A DNA stretch of 64,000 nucleotides from Catonella sp963539695 (GCA_963539695.1 CAUTOC010000006.1:1-64000); one strand, 5' to 3'; positions 37,110 to 46,585 are shown, numbered from the stretch's first letter. A program made the numbers and translations. The notes: generated by a model not told the origin, from the sequence alone.

Positions 37110-37906
37110 TGGGGAAATTGGTAAAAGGGCATAACGAAAAAATGCAGACAATTTTTGCAGCCTTAACAGCAGTAATCGGTTTTCTCATTGTATGGGAACT
37201 GGTTGCAAGGTTTACAAGTGCAAAAATGTTCTTGCCGCCTGCCTCTGTTATTATACAGGCATTTCTTACAAGTTTTGCTGTACCTGTCGGAAAGTATACC
37301 ATGCAGGTACATATCGCTATAAGTCTTTATCGTGTAATGGTTGCATTTTTGATAGCAACTGTGGCAGGTGTATTTCTTGGAGTATTTATGGGATATTCTA
37401 AGACATTTGAAGCTATTTTTAAGCCGCTGTTTGAATTTGTAAGACCTATACCGCCTTTAGCGTGGATTCCGATGTCCATTTTGTGGTTTGGTATCGGAGA
37501 TGAAAGTAAGTGGTTCATTATATTTCTCGGAAGCTTTACCTTTATAACAGTAAATACTTATGACGGCACAAAAAATGTTGATAAAACCTTAATGGGAGCA
37601 GCCAGAATGTTAGGTGCAAATGAAAGACAGGTATTTACAAGAGTTGTACTTCCTTCTGCCGTTCCATATATATTTGCAGGCTTACAGATTGCTATTACTG
37701 CCGGCTGGTCTGCAGTAGTTGCGGCAGAAATGATTCGCTCTGATGAAGGTGTGGGCTGGTTAATAGTAATGGGTATGTCAACCGGCAATACGATACAGAT
37801 TATGGTAGGCATTGTTGCCATAGGTGCGATTGGATTTATCCTTGCAACCTTAATGTCTGCTTTAGAAAGGAGATTGTGTAGATGGAACAAACAACAGGGA
37901 ATTTAA
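37109..37906 (+). CDS. Second ABC transporter permease (SsuC/TauC type)
   Basis: A 265-aa paralogue of the preceding permease with the same layout: LPPASVIIQAFLTS, RPIPPLAWIPMSILWFGIGD and the coupling helix AARMLGANERQVFTRVVLP. It starts in the stop codon of the preceding permease and overlaps the first ATPase gene by about 25 bp. Two permeases with two ATPases implies a fully heterodimeric importer rather than the usual homodimer. Confidence 0.9.
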   Translation: MGKLVKGHNEKMQTIFAALTAVIGFLIVWELVARFTSAKMFLPPASVIIQAFLTSFAVPVGKYTMQVHIAISLYRVMVAFLIATVAGVFLGVFMGYSKTFEAIFKPLFEFVRPIPPLAWIPMSILWFGIGDESKWFIIFLGSFTFITVNTYDGTKNVDKTLMGAARMLGANERQVFTRVVLPSAVPYIFAGLQIAITAGWSAVVAAEMIRSDEGVGWLIVMGMSTGNTIQIMVGIVAIGAIGFILATLMSALERRLCRWNKQQGI

Positions 37907-38664
37907 ACAATGTTCCTTTAATATGTGATAATGTATCGAAGGAGTTTGACAGCTTTGATGGAAGCGGCAAAAATGAAGTTTTGAAGGATATCAGCTTTCA
38001 GGTAGAAAAAAATGAGTTTTTGGTATTATTCGGTCCGGGGCAATGTGGTAAAACTACCTTACTTAATATATTGGCGGGGCTTGAACTGCCAACTACAGGC
38101 AAGGTAATATCAAATAATAAAGAGGTAAAAGCTCCAAGCCCTGAAAGGGGAGTAGTATATCAGAAAACAGCTTTATTTCCATGGCTTACGGTTATGGGAA
38201 ATGTAGAGTTTGGTCCCAGTGTGCGTGGTTTTGATAAAAAGAAGCGTAAAGAACTGGCTGACCACTATATTGAACTTGTAGGACTGAAAGGCTTTGAAAA
38301 AAGCTATCCTTCACAGCTATCCGGCGGTATGAGACAGCGTGTGGGTATTGCAAGAGCCTATTGCAACAACCCTGATATTCTCCTCCTTGATGAGCCTTTT
38401 GGACATTTGGATGCACAAACCCGTTATATGATGGAGGAGGAGCTGCAAAGAATATGGCAGAAGGAGAAGAGAACAGTTGTTTTTGTTACCAATAATATTG
38501 AAGAAGCAGTATATTTGGCAGACCGTATTATACTCTTAACCAACTGTCCTTCAAAAATCAAAAAAGAATATAAGATAGATTTACCTTTTCCAAGAAACTA
38601 TGTAGATCCAAAATTCCTGGAATTAAGGAAGGAAATCACTGAAAATATGGATAAATCTTTTTAG
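37882..38664 (+). CDS. ABC transporter ATP-binding protein (SsuB/TauB type), first
   Basis: A 260-aa ATPase. Walker A is slightly unusual (FGPGQCGKTTLL, still GxxxxGKT); the Q-loop VVYQKTALFPWLTV with its 'Q...LfPW.tv' form is typical of the sulfonate/nitrate family. The signature is LSGGMRQRVGI, Walker B ILLLDEPFGHLD and the H-loop FVTNNIEEAV, where Asn replaces the usual His, as in some members. Ribosome site GGAG. It would pair with the next ATPase. Confidence 0.9.
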   Translation: MEQTTGNLNNVPLICDNVSKEFDSFDGSGKNEVLKDISFQVEKNEFLVLFGPGQCGKTTLLNILAGLELPTTGKVISNNKEVKAPSPERGVVYQKTALFPWLTVMGNVEFGPSVRGFDKKKRKELADHYIELVGLKGFEKSYPSQLSGGMRQRVGIARAYCNNPDILLLDEPFGHLDAQTRYMMEEELQRIWQKEKRTVVFVTNNIEEAVYLADRIILLTNCPSKIKKEYKIDLPFPRNYVDPKFLELRKEITENMDKSF

Positions 38665-38675
38665 GAGGAGAGAGG

Positions 38676-39425
38676 ATGCAGGATAATAGAGAAGCTAAGG
38701 TTAAAGTAATAAATCTTACAAAAAAGTTTGACGACCTCCTGGTATTAGATGATATATCCTTTGAAGTAAAAAAAGGTGAATTTCTATGTATTGTAGGTCC
38801 GACAGGATGTGGAAAAACTACTTTTTTAAACAGTATTACAAAATTATACAAGCCTACTTCGGGAGAAATCCTTGTAAATAATGAGCCGGTAGACTTGGAT
38901 AAGCATAATGTGGCATATATTTTTCAGGAATATTCAACCATGCCTTGGCTGACAGTTGAGGAAAATGTTCGTTTCGGTCTGGATATTAAACATGTGGAAA
39001 GGGCAAAGGCGAATAAACTGGTAGATGAATATTTGGATATAGTCGGACTTACAAAATTCCGCAAATATTATCCGGAACAGTTATCTGCAAGTATGTTACA
39101 AAGGGTGGTTATTGCAAGGGCATTTGCAACACAACCTGAATTACTTCTTATGGATGAGCCTTATGGTCAGTTAGACATTGAACTTCGTTTCAAGCTGGAG
39201 GATGAACTTCTTAATCTATGGAAGAGAACAGGGACTACGGTTATTTTTATCACTCATAATATTGAGGAAGCCGTATATCTTGGTGAGAGAATATTGGTAC
39301 TGACTAATAAACCTACCAAGATAAAAGAAGAGATTATGAATGATTTACCTCGTCCACGAGATATTGCTTCACCGGATTTTGTTAAACTTCGTAATGAGGT
39401 GACTGATTTGATTAAGTGGTGGTAA
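38676..39425 (+). CDS. ABC transporter ATP-binding protein (SsuB/TauB type), second
   Basis: A 249-aa ATPase, 11 bp after the first, with AGGAGG before its ATG. Walker A VGPTGCGKTTF, Q-loop YIFQEYSTMPWLTV, Walker B LLLMDEPYGQLD and H-loop FITHNIEEAV are normal. The signature motif is altered: LSASMLQRV in place of LSGGM. In a heterodimer this would make one of the two ATP sites degenerate, as seen in several asymmetric ABC proteins; that is inference. Last gene of the importer operon. Confidence 0.9.
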   Translation: MQDNREAKVKVINLTKKFDDLLVLDDISFEVKKGEFLCIVGPTGCGKTTFLNSITKLYKPTSGEILVNNEPVDLDKHNVAYIFQEYSTMPWLTVEENVRFGLDIKHVERAKANKLVDEYLDIVGLTKFRKYYPEQLSASMLQRVVIARAFATQPELLLMDEPYGQLDIELRFKLEDELLNLWKRTGTTVIFITHNIEEAVYLGERILVLTNKPTKIKEEIMNDLPRPRDIASPDFVKLRNEVTDLIKWW

Positions 39426-39469
39426 TAATAAAAAATCTAAAAGATAGTGCGGGTTGATAAAAATTTTAT

Positions 39470-39754
39470 GAAGGGGCTGTCACAATAAGTAAAAATACAA
39501 CAAGATATAATGTGAACACTTAACAAAATCAAGCCGTAAGGCGAAGATTGAGTTTAGTGACGACGCACCGTAGGTGCTAGTACCTTTAGGTAGAGCGGTA
39601 TCTAAGCACTTAGTGACGACGCACCGCAGGTGCTAGTGCTGTGCAAGCGAGCCGCTTTTGGCGAAGGCTGAACTTAGTACTTATGATATAGTAAATTTAT
39701 TGTCAAATTATAACTGTATTTTGTGTATCTCATTCTTAATGCGACAGCCCCTTC
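39470..39754. mobile_element. MITE-like non-autonomous element with terminal inverted repeats
   Basis: A 285-bp non-coding block. It starts GAAGGGGCTGTCACAATAAG and ends with the near-exact inverted copy (CTTAATGCGACAGCCCCTTC), 18 of 20 positions matching with a one-base offset. Inside, a 27-bp block TTAGTGACGACGCACCG(T/C)AGG.. is repeated at 39554-39581 and 39609-39636. No reading frame is present. The 'GGGGCTGTC' end is typical of insertion-sequence termini, so the element was probably mobilised in trans by an IS transposase. I see no convincing target-site duplication. Confidence 0.65.
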
Positions 39755-39904
39755 AGTAATTTAAGCGGCAGTTATAAAAGTCAGATAATTTTAATTTTTT
39801 AATACATAATTTTTTAAGTAAGTGTCATATATTTGACATAATAAAAGATAAAAATAGGAATATCGGGATAAGTAAAACAAGCTGTTAGAGTGAGGAGAAA
39901 AACT

Positions 39905-40717
39905 ATGAAAAGTATCAGAAAAATTTGTCTGACTGTATTGTCACTTGTTATAGTAATTACAGTATTTACAGCTTGTGGGAGCAGTAAGGATAAAGAAAAA
40001 GTACAAAATTCAGTGAGCAAAGATTTAATTAAAAGTAAAGTATCGGACGAAACAGCAGTAAATGAGAAAAATAACTTAAACACTACAGTAGATGCTGATG
40101 TAGCAAGGATAGACAGTTCAAATACTGAAAAATCATCTAAAAATAAAAGTGAAGTGAAAAAGTCTCGAATGGTCAAGGTGGATGACAGGCTGTATATGGA
40201 TATGGGATATGTTCTGAGTGCTTTAAAATGCGGTACGGCAGATGGGGAAATTCTTACAAGCAATGATGAGGCTCCTGAAAAAAATGATGAATCAAATTTT
40301 GGGACAGGATATAGATACCAGAAAGCTGATATTAAATATTTATATGTGGAGATAGATAATAAATGGCAGGTTTTTCAGGATATGGCAATAAGTTCGTGGA
40401 TAATACCTGAAGATGTGGCACATTTTGATGCAGAAATAATAGAAGAAGATAAGGAAAGAATATTAGTTAAAATTACAGACTTACCTAAGGAATTTAGCTA
40501 TATTTTCGGAGATAAAGAGGCAGATGAAATAAAGCCTGTGCAGATAATGCTTAAAGATTTAGGTGTATCTAATGGTATTAAAAATATAAAAAAAGACAAG
40601 TTGCCGGGTAAAAGAATACAGGTATGGTTTAATGGCGAGATAAATGGTGATAAGCCTGAAATGTCAAACCCTATAGAATTGGGAGAAGTATACGAAATAT
40701 CGGTTTTGGAAGAGTAA
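39905..40717 (+). CDS. Putative lipoprotein of unknown function
   Basis: A 270-aa protein with a lipoprotein signal (VITVFTACGSS, Cys about residue 22) and a Lys/Ser/Asn-rich linker (~25-85) of low complexity. A compact domain follows, from about 90, with no motif I recognise. GAGGAG precedes ATG 39905. It stands alone between the MITE-like element and murA, and ends at a bidirectional terminator. No function is proposed. Confidence 0.8.
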   Translation: MKSIRKICLTVLSLVIVITVFTACGSSKDKEKVQNSVSKDLIKSKVSDETAVNEKNNLNTTVDADVARIDSSNTEKSSKNKSEVKKSRMVKVDDRLYMDMGYVLSALKCGTADGEILTSNDEAPEKNDESNFGTGYRYQKADIKYLYVEIDNKWQVFQDMAISSWIIPEDVAHFDAEIIEEDKERILVKITDLPKEFSYIFGDKEADEIKPVQIMLKDLGVSNGIKNIKKDKLPGKRIQVWFNGEINGDKPEMSNPIELGEVYEISVLEE

Positions 40718-40735
40718 ATGAGTTTTTAAAAAGTC

Positions 40736-40780
40736 AAAAAAGTGATGAAAATTTCCAAATAGAGATTTTCATCACTTTTA
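40736..40780. terminator. Bidirectional terminator between lipoprotein gene and murA
   Basis: AAAAGTGATGAAAAT and ATTTTCATCACTTTT form a perfect stem (about 40738-40752 and 40764-40778), with As on one side and Ts on the other, serving both convergent genes. Confidence 0.85.
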
Positions 40781-40785
40781 ATATT

Positions 40786-42084
40786 TCATCCGACCCTTAA
40801 CTTAAATTTCATCAGCTCTTTTTCATCATCTACAGGTATTTTAGCAATATCAGCACCAAGTTCTTTTAATTTTTCCTCAAAATTCTCATAGCCTCTTTCG
40901 ATAAACTCTATCTGGTCAACTTCGCTGATTTCTTCTGAACAGAGTCCTGCTATTACAAGAGCTGCACCGGCTCTAAGGTCAGGAGAGCTAAGTTTTGCAC
41001 CTGAAAGTTTTTCTACTCCGTCTATAATGGCACTATTGCCTTCAACTTTGATATTTGCACCCATTTTAGCAAGCTCATCAGTGAACTTAAAACGATTTTC
41101 AAATATACTTTCAGTAACTACACTTGTTCCATTTGCCAAAGCAAGTAGAGTGGTTATCTGAGGCTGCATATCTGTAGGAAAGCCCGGATAAGGTAAGGTT
41201 TTAACATGGGTGTGGTTAAGCCTGTTTTTTGCACAGACTCTTATTGCATCATCAAATTCGTAAATTTCAGCACCGGTTTCTACAAGCTTTGCACTGATTG
41301 CCTCCATGTGCTTTGGAATAAGATTTTTTACAAGTACATCACCCTTAGTGGCAGCAGCGGCTACCATATAAGTACCTGCCTCTATCATATCCGGTATAAT
41401 GGAATATTCACTTGCATGAAGCTTTTCTACACCGACTATTCTAATTATATCAGTACCGGCACCCTTTATATCAGCACCCATACTGTTAAGGAAGTTAGCC
41501 ACATCTACTACATGAGGCTCTTTAGCCACATTTTCCATTATGGTTTTACCCTTTGCAAGAGTAGCAGCAAGCATGGTGTTTATAGTAGCACCTACACTGG
41601 AAACATCAAAATAAATATGGTTTCCAACCAGTTCATCAGCCTTTACTGCAATCAGGCTGTGTCTAATATCTATTTCAGCTCCTAGTGCCTCAAAACCCTT
41701 AATATGCTGGTCTATAGGACGGCTGCCTATATTACAGCCTCCGGGAAAGGCAACTTTAGCATCTTTATTCTTGCCAAGAAGTGCTCCCAAAAGATAATAA
41801 GAAGCCCTTATTTTTCTTATATGCTCATTGTCAACACAGAAATTAGTTATAGTTCCACCATTTATTCGTACAGTATTATTGTCTATTCTTTCGACTATGG
41901 CACCTATTTCTTCAATGGCACTTAAAAGTACCTGTATATCACTTACATAAGGAAGATTCTCTATCTTGACAGGCTCATTACACATAACTGCTGCAGCCAG
42001 AATACCCAGAGCGGCATTCTTAGCTCCACTTATAGAAACTTCGCCAACGAGCGGCTTGCCGCCTTTAATTACAAATTCATTCAT
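40786..42084 (-). CDS. murA: UDP-N-acetylglucosamine 1-carboxyvinyltransferase
   Basis: First committed enzyme of peptidoglycan synthesis, transferring enolpyruvate from PEP to UDP-GlcNAc; the fosfomycin target. The 432-aa product shows the conserved lysine in ISGAKNAALGIL (about residue 22), the flexible-loop Cys motif FPGGCNIGSRPIDQH (about residue 115), where fosfomycin would bind, and the late motif YPGFPTDMQPQ. The length is typical. Gram-positives often carry two MurA copies (MurA1/MurA2); which this is cannot be said. Start has AAAGGGG upstream. Confidence 0.96.
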   Translation of the reverse strand: MNEFVIKGGKPLVGEVSISGAKNAALGILAAAVMCNEPVKIENLPYVSDIQVLLSAIEEIGAIVERIDNNTVRINGGTITNFCVDNEHIRKIRASYYLLGALLGKNKDAKVAFPGGCNIGSRPIDQHIKGFEALGAEIDIRHSLIAVKADELVGNHIYFDVSSVGATINTMLAATLAKGKTIMENVAKEPHVVDVANFLNSMGADIKGAGTDIIRIVGVEKLHASEYSIIPDMIEAGTYMVAAAATKGDVLVKNLIPKHMEAISAKLVETGAEIYEFDDAIRVCAKNRLNHTHVKTLPYPGFPTDMQPQITTLLALANGTSVVTESIFENRFKFTDELAKMGANIKVEGNSAIIDGVEKLSGAKLSSPDLRAGAALVIAGLCSEEISEVDQIEFIERGYENFEEKLKELGADIAKIPVDDEKELMKFKLRVG

Positions 42085-42115
42085 TTTAGCCCCTTTACTA
42101 GGTCTTTTAAGGTAT

Positions 42116-42174
42116 ATTAAGGGCTTAAAGCCCTTGTATCATGTCATTATAGCGAGTTGTGGAGTAAGTGTCAA
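42116..42174 (-). promoter_or_regulatory. murA promoter and 5' leader hairpin
   Basis: On the minus strand TTGACA (42169-42174) and TATAAT (42146-42151) are separated by exactly 17 bp. Downstream, in the leader, AAGGGCTT...AAGCCCTT (about 42118-42135) can form a short hairpin before the murA ribosome site. The consensus match is full. Confidence 0.85.
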
Positions 42175-42382
42175 CATTTCAGGCGACAGTTTGACAAAAT
42201 GGTAGCTCTGTATTAAAATTAAGCATTAAAGATTAACCAAAATTATCAGTATTTTAAGGCGATATACTGGTCACTTCATGTATTAAAATATGAAAGGTTA
42301 TTATTTATCTGTGAACTATGCGTGAATAATTATATGTAAATTTAAGAACAATAAATAAAAAATATAGAAATGAGGAATCAAA

Positions 42383-43819
42383 ATGGCAAAAGATAAGAAA
42401 ATGGTGGAAGAGATTACTTCTATGAATGAGGATTTTGCACAATGGTATACTGATGTAGTTAAGAAAGCGGAACTTGCAGATTATTCAAGTGTTAAGGGGT
42501 TTGTGGTGCTTAAACCTTATGGTTACGGCATTTGGGAAAATATCCAAAAAACTCTCGATAAAATGTTTAAGTCTACAGGTGTAGAAAATGTATATATGCC
42601 GCTTTTGATTCCTGAAAGCCTTATAAATAAAGAAAAAGATCATGTAGAAGGTTTTGCACCTGAGGCGGCATGGATTACACATGGCGGCTCTGAAAAGCTT
42701 CAGGAGAGGCTTTGTGTGCGTCCTACATCGGAAACACTTTTTTGTGATTTTTATTCAAAGGATATACGCTCTTATAGAGATTTGCCTAAGGTTTATAACC
42801 AGTGGTGTTCGGTAGTAAGGTGGGAAAAGGAAACAAGACCTTTCCTTCGTACCAGAGAGTTTTTATGGCAGGAGGGACACACGGCACATGCCGATGCACA
42901 AGAAGCACAGGCTAGAACTATCCAAATGTTGAATGTATACTCCGATTTTTTTGAAAATGAGCTTGCAATTCCTGTGATAAAGGGGCAAAAGACGGAGAAG
43001 GAAAAATTTGCAGGGGCTGTTTCTACATACACCGTAGAAGCACTTATGCATGACGGTAAAGCTCTTCAGTCAGGCACCAGCCACAATTTCGGTGACGGTT
43101 TTGCAAAGGCTTATGATGTTACATTTACAGGTAAAGATAATAGTCTTAAATATGTGCATCAGACTTCATGGGGAGTAAGTACCAGAATGATAGGTGCACT
43201 TATAATGGTACATGGAGATGATAACGGTCTTGTACTTCCTCCGAGAATTGCACCTACACAGGTTATGATAATTCCTATTATGCAGAATAAGGAAGGAGTG
43301 CTTGAGAAGGCGAATGAAATTAAAGAAAGACTGACAGATAAATTTAGAGTTAAGCTTGATGACAGTGATAAAACTCCGGGATTTAAGTTTGCAGATCAGG
43401 AAATGCGAGGAATACCTGTAAGAGTGGAGATTGGTCCTAAGGATATCGAAGCTGATAAATGTATAGTTGTAAGAAGAGATAATAGAGAAAAGATAGAAGT
43501 TTCCTTAGATGAGTTGGAAGGAAAACTTGCTGAAATTTTAGCAACTATACAAAAAGATATGCTTGAAAGAGCTAGAGAACATAGAGAAAGTCATACTTAC
43601 AGTGTGGTAACTTATGATGAATTTAAGGATATAATTACTAATAAGCCGGGCTTTATTAAGGCACATTGGTGTGAAAACAGGGAATGTGAGGATAAAGTTA
43701 AAGAAGATACCTCAGCTACAGCAAGATGTATTCCTTTTGAGGACGGTAATTCGGAAGGTGTGTGTGTATGCTGTGGTAAGCCTGCTAAGAAGCTTGTTTA
43801 TTGGGGGAAGGCATATTAA
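42383..43819 (+). CDS. proS: Prolyl-tRNA synthetase (class II, short form)
   Basis: Charges tRNA-Pro. The 478-aa length without an inserted editing domain marks the eukaryote/archaea-like short type found in many Clostridia. Motifs: MYMPLLIPESL-type region (motif 1), CVRPTSETLFCDFYS, RTREFLWQEGHTAHADAQEA (motif 2), QSGTSHNFGDGFA, and TSWGVSTRMIGALIMVHGDD (motif 3). The C-terminal anticodon-binding domain ends in a cysteine-rich ~60-residue zinc-like tail (CENRECEDKV, CVCCGKPA). No T-box leader is visible upstream. It overlaps cca by one base. Confidence 0.96.
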   Translation: MAKDKKMVEEITSMNEDFAQWYTDVVKKAELADYSSVKGFVVLKPYGYGIWENIQKTLDKMFKSTGVENVYMPLLIPESLINKEKDHVEGFAPEAAWITHGGSEKLQERLCVRPTSETLFCDFYSKDIRSYRDLPKVYNQWCSVVRWEKETRPFLRTREFLWQEGHTAHADAQEAQARTIQMLNVYSDFFENELAIPVIKGQKTEKEKFAGAVSTYTVEALMHDGKALQSGTSHNFGDGFAKAYDVTFTGKDNSLKYVHQTSWGVSTRMIGALIMVHGDDNGLVLPPRIAPTQVMIIPIMQNKEGVLEKANEIKERLTDKFRVKLDDSDKTPGFKFADQEMRGIPVRVEIGPKDIEADKCIVVRRDNREKIEVSLDELEGKLAEILATIQKDMLERAREHRESHTYSVVTYDEFKDIITNKPGFIKAHWCENRECEDKVKEDTSATARCIPFEDGNSEGVCVCCGKPAKKLVYWGKAY

Positions 43820-45030
43820 TGTATATTAAATTACCTATAAAGGTAAAATATATAATATCAAAACTTGAAAAAAACGGATATGAAGCTTATGCAGTCGGCG
43901 GCTGTGTAAGAGATTCCATCTTAAAGAGAGTACCTGAGGATTGGGACATAACTACCTCAGCAAAGCCTGAGGAAGTAAAGAAACTGTTTCAAGCTACCAT
44001 AGACACAGGTTTGCAACATGGAACAGTAACCGTAGTTATAGAAAAAAAAGGCTATGAGATTACTACCTTCAGACTTGACGGAGATTATTCAGACGGGAGG
44101 CATCCTGATAGGGTTGCCTTTACATCGTCTTTGACAGAAGACTTAAAAAGGCGTGATTTTACTATCAATGCTATGGCATATAGTGAAAAAGCGGGATTGA
44201 TAGATGAATTTAACGGAGAGAGAGATCTTGAAGACGGAGTAATAAGGGCTGTCGGTAATGCCGAGGAAAGATTTTTGGAAGATGCACTCAGAATGCTTCG
44301 TGCCATACGCTTTGCAGGACAGTTAAATTTTAAAATCGCAGGAAAGACTTTTGATGCCATAAAAAAGCTGTCATCTAATATTTCTAAGGTCAGTGTTGAG
44401 AGGATTGCAAAAGAGCTTGAAAAATTACTTTTATCAGGAAATCCTGAATATATAGGTCTTGTATATGAAACCGGTATTTTTGAAGTTATTGCACCTGAAC
44501 TGTCGGAATATTTTAAGAACGGAGAAATTTATAAATCCGTACAAGTGCTTAAAAGAGTAAATTATCCTGAAAAAAAGGAACTTTATCAGATAAGAACAGC
44601 CATTTTTCTTGAAGTCTTGGGAGCTGATAAAGCAGTCAGACTTCTTAAAAATTTTAAATTGGATAATGATACCATAAATACGGTAAAAAAACTTATTATC
44701 TTGTTGCAAAGAGAGGTAGAAAACTCCGTTCTTGAAATGAGAAGGACAGTTAAAGAGGCAGGTCATAAAATAATGCCGCTGTTTCTTGAAGCAAGGAGAG
44801 CAAAGGGAATTAAAGATAATTCATATCTTTATAAAGAAATTCTTGAAAAGGGCGAATGTACTGAGATTTCTGAACTTAAAATAAATGGCAGGGATTTAAT
44901 TGAAGCAGGGATTCCTAAAGGAATCAAGATAGGTAATATTCTTTATAGACTTTTGGAGTTGGTAATAGAGCATCCTGAATTAAATACTAAGGAGAGCCTT
45001 CTTTTGGAGGTGGAGCATGATGAAAAATAA
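43819..45030 (+). CDS. cca: CCA tRNA nucleotidyltransferase
   Basis: Adds or repairs the 3' CCA end of tRNAs. The class II nucleotidyltransferase core is visible: AVGGCVRDSIL and DWDITTSA (the GGxVRD and DxD motifs), then RRDFTINAMAY and the EDALRMLRAIRFA helix. I start at ATG 43819, overlapping the proS stop (TAATG), with GGGGAAGG upstream, rather than at the in-frame TTG at 43801. At ~403 aa it is in the usual range; no HD domain is evident. It overlaps the following membrane protein gene by 14 bp. Confidence 0.93.
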   Translation: MYIKLPIKVKYIISKLEKNGYEAYAVGGCVRDSILKRVPEDWDITTSAKPEEVKKLFQATIDTGLQHGTVTVVIEKKGYEITTFRLDGDYSDGRHPDRVAFTSSLTEDLKRRDFTINAMAYSEKAGLIDEFNGERDLEDGVIRAVGNAEERFLEDALRMLRAIRFAGQLNFKIAGKTFDAIKKLSSNISKVSVERIAKELEKLLLSGNPEYIGLVYETGIFEVIAPELSEYFKNGEIYKSVQVLKRVNYPEKKELYQIRTAIFLEVLGADKAVRLLKNFKLDNDTINTVKKLIILLQREVENSVLEMRRTVKEAGHKIMPLFLEARRAKGIKDNSYLYKEILEKGECTEISELKINGRDLIEAGIPKGIKIGNILYRLLELVIEHPELNTKESLLLEVEHDEK

Positions 45031-46453
45031 CAGATGGCTGCCGGTAATTATAATGTTGTGTTTAATAGGCTTAGGCGTGTTTGTAGGTGTAAATACCATT
45101 TTAAATACAAAACGCAGTAAGCCTCTTGTCAGTTCTAACCTGAACACTGATTTGTCAACACCTGCTGCCGTGAATAATGAAATTAAAAAAGAAACAGTAG
45201 CTGTACTTAGAGGTATAGACAAAGAAGGAGGCAGAATAGGGGTATATCTGGTAAATGAAATGAAAGAAACCGCTTTTTCCTACGACCTTGCGACCTCAGT
45301 CAAAAGTGTGAATGATCAGGAGTTGGTAATGCCTGAACTTAAACCGGGAAGTATATTAAACCTTGAATTTAGAGATAAAACGGATATGTTATCTAAGGTT
45401 GAGGTAAATAAAGAGGCTTGGGATTATCAGGGAGTAAGAAATTTAGTTATAGATGAAGTGATTTCCAAAATGCAGATTGGAGATAGCAACTATATGTATG
45501 ATGCGGGGCTTACAGTGATAAGCGGAAAAGATAATGTAAGCCTGAGTAATATAGACACCTCAAAAGACACCCTGGAAGTGCGTGGAATAGGGGAGAAAAT
45601 ACTTTCCATTGATATTACCACAGGACATGGAATGCTTGACTTTGCCGAGTATGATGATTTTTTAGGTGGAAGTATTGAAATCGGATATGATGTATTTGAT
45701 GATATATCCGACAACATGAAATATGTGTTGCGTGAAGGCAAGTATAAGGTAATTATGAAAAATGGAAAACTTGCAGTGAACAAGGTTGTGGATATAAAGC
45801 GTGATAGGACAGAAGTTTTGAGGCTTTCGGATTTTACAAAAGAAATGGATAAAAGTTCTAAAGTTACCTTTAACCTTTCGCCAAGTAATGCGGCTATACA
45901 TATAGACGGCAAGGAGGTAGATGCCGGAAGTAAGCTTACTTTGGATTATGGTGAATATTTGGTAAAAGTAATGGCTGAAGGCTATGTAGGTTGGGAAAAA
46001 GTGATAACAATTTCTAAGCCTAAAACAGTTATGAGTATTGCTCTTGCATTAAAGAGGGAGAAGGTTGAGGAAGAAGAGGAAGACGATAACGGCATGGCTG
46101 AACCTCCTGCAAATATAGATAGAATTGTCGGAGATAATACAGATGATTTTGAAAATGAAGAAGACACGGATGAAAACAGGGATAATGAAGATAATGAAGA
46201 TATTGAAAAGGAAGAAACAGTGCGTACAGACAGTACAAAAACTATCTCTTTCAGAAAGCCCGAAGGTGCAACTGTTTTATTTGACGGCAGGGTTATAGGA
46301 GATATTCCGTGTGAAATGAGTAAGGTCACAGGTAAACATGAGATAACATTGAAAAAAGACGGTTATGAAACACAAAATTATACTGTAGATATAGAAGATG
46401 ACGGAGAAGATGTGGTATTTAGTTTTCCTGAGCCGGTGAAAGAACAAGAATAA
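45017..46453 (+). CDS. Membrane-anchored PEGA-domain protein
   Basis: A 478-aa protein with one N-terminal transmembrane helix (about residues 7-29) and an outside domain. Two PEGA-type domains are visible: about residues 280-340 (TFNLSPSNAAIHIDGKEV, ending GYVGW), and about 415-470 (TISFRKPEGATVLFDGRVIG, ending KDGYETQNY). Between them is a highly acidic Glu/Asp/Asn linker of ~60 residues. PEGA domains are surface beta-sandwiches of unclear role. GGAGGTGGAGC precedes the start; the gene overlaps cca. Confidence 0.88.
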   Translation: MMKNNRWLPVIIMLCLIGLGVFVGVNTILNTKRSKPLVSSNLNTDLSTPAAVNNEIKKETVAVLRGIDKEGGRIGVYLVNEMKETAFSYDLATSVKSVNDQELVMPELKPGSILNLEFRDKTDMLSKVEVNKEAWDYQGVRNLVIDEVISKMQIGDSNYMYDAGLTVISGKDNVSLSNIDTSKDTLEVRGIGEKILSIDITTGHGMLDFAEYDDFLGGSIEIGYDVFDDISDNMKYVLREGKYKVIMKNGKLAVNKVVDIKRDRTEVLRLSDFTKEMDKSSKVTFNLSPSNAAIHIDGKEVDAGSKLTLDYGEYLVKVMAEGYVGWEKVITISKPKTVMSIALALKREKVEEEEEDDNGMAEPPANIDRIVGDNTDDFENEEDTDENRDNEDNEDIEKEETVRTDSTKTISFRKPEGATVLFDGRVIGDIPCEMSKVTGKHEITLKKDGYETQNYTVDIEDDGEDVVFSFPEPVKEQE

Positions 46454-46516
46454 AATATTAACAATCCATAAATATGCACAAAATAAAATTAAAACTAAAC
46501 AAAATTTAAATAAGTA

Positions 46517-46545
46517 TTGACTAAGTTTCATTTTGATACTATACT
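46517..46545 (+). promoter_or_regulatory. Promoter of the GH84 gene
   Basis: TTGACT (46517-46522) and TATACT (46540-46545) with a 17-bp spacer, about 200 bp before the GH84 start, leaving a long leader. Confidence 0.7.
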
Positions 46546-46585
46546 AGGTTTTAGTAATTATTTATAGGATTGTTACCTTAAAGAG

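Noticed and set aside
41206..41685. A 159-aa plus-strand frame inside murA
   Set aside because: Antisense shadow of a clearly identified essential gene; no ribosome site.
42180..42382. A T-box leader upstream of proS
   Set aside because: No T-box sequence, specifier loop or terminator is visible in this gap; I see no clear structure.
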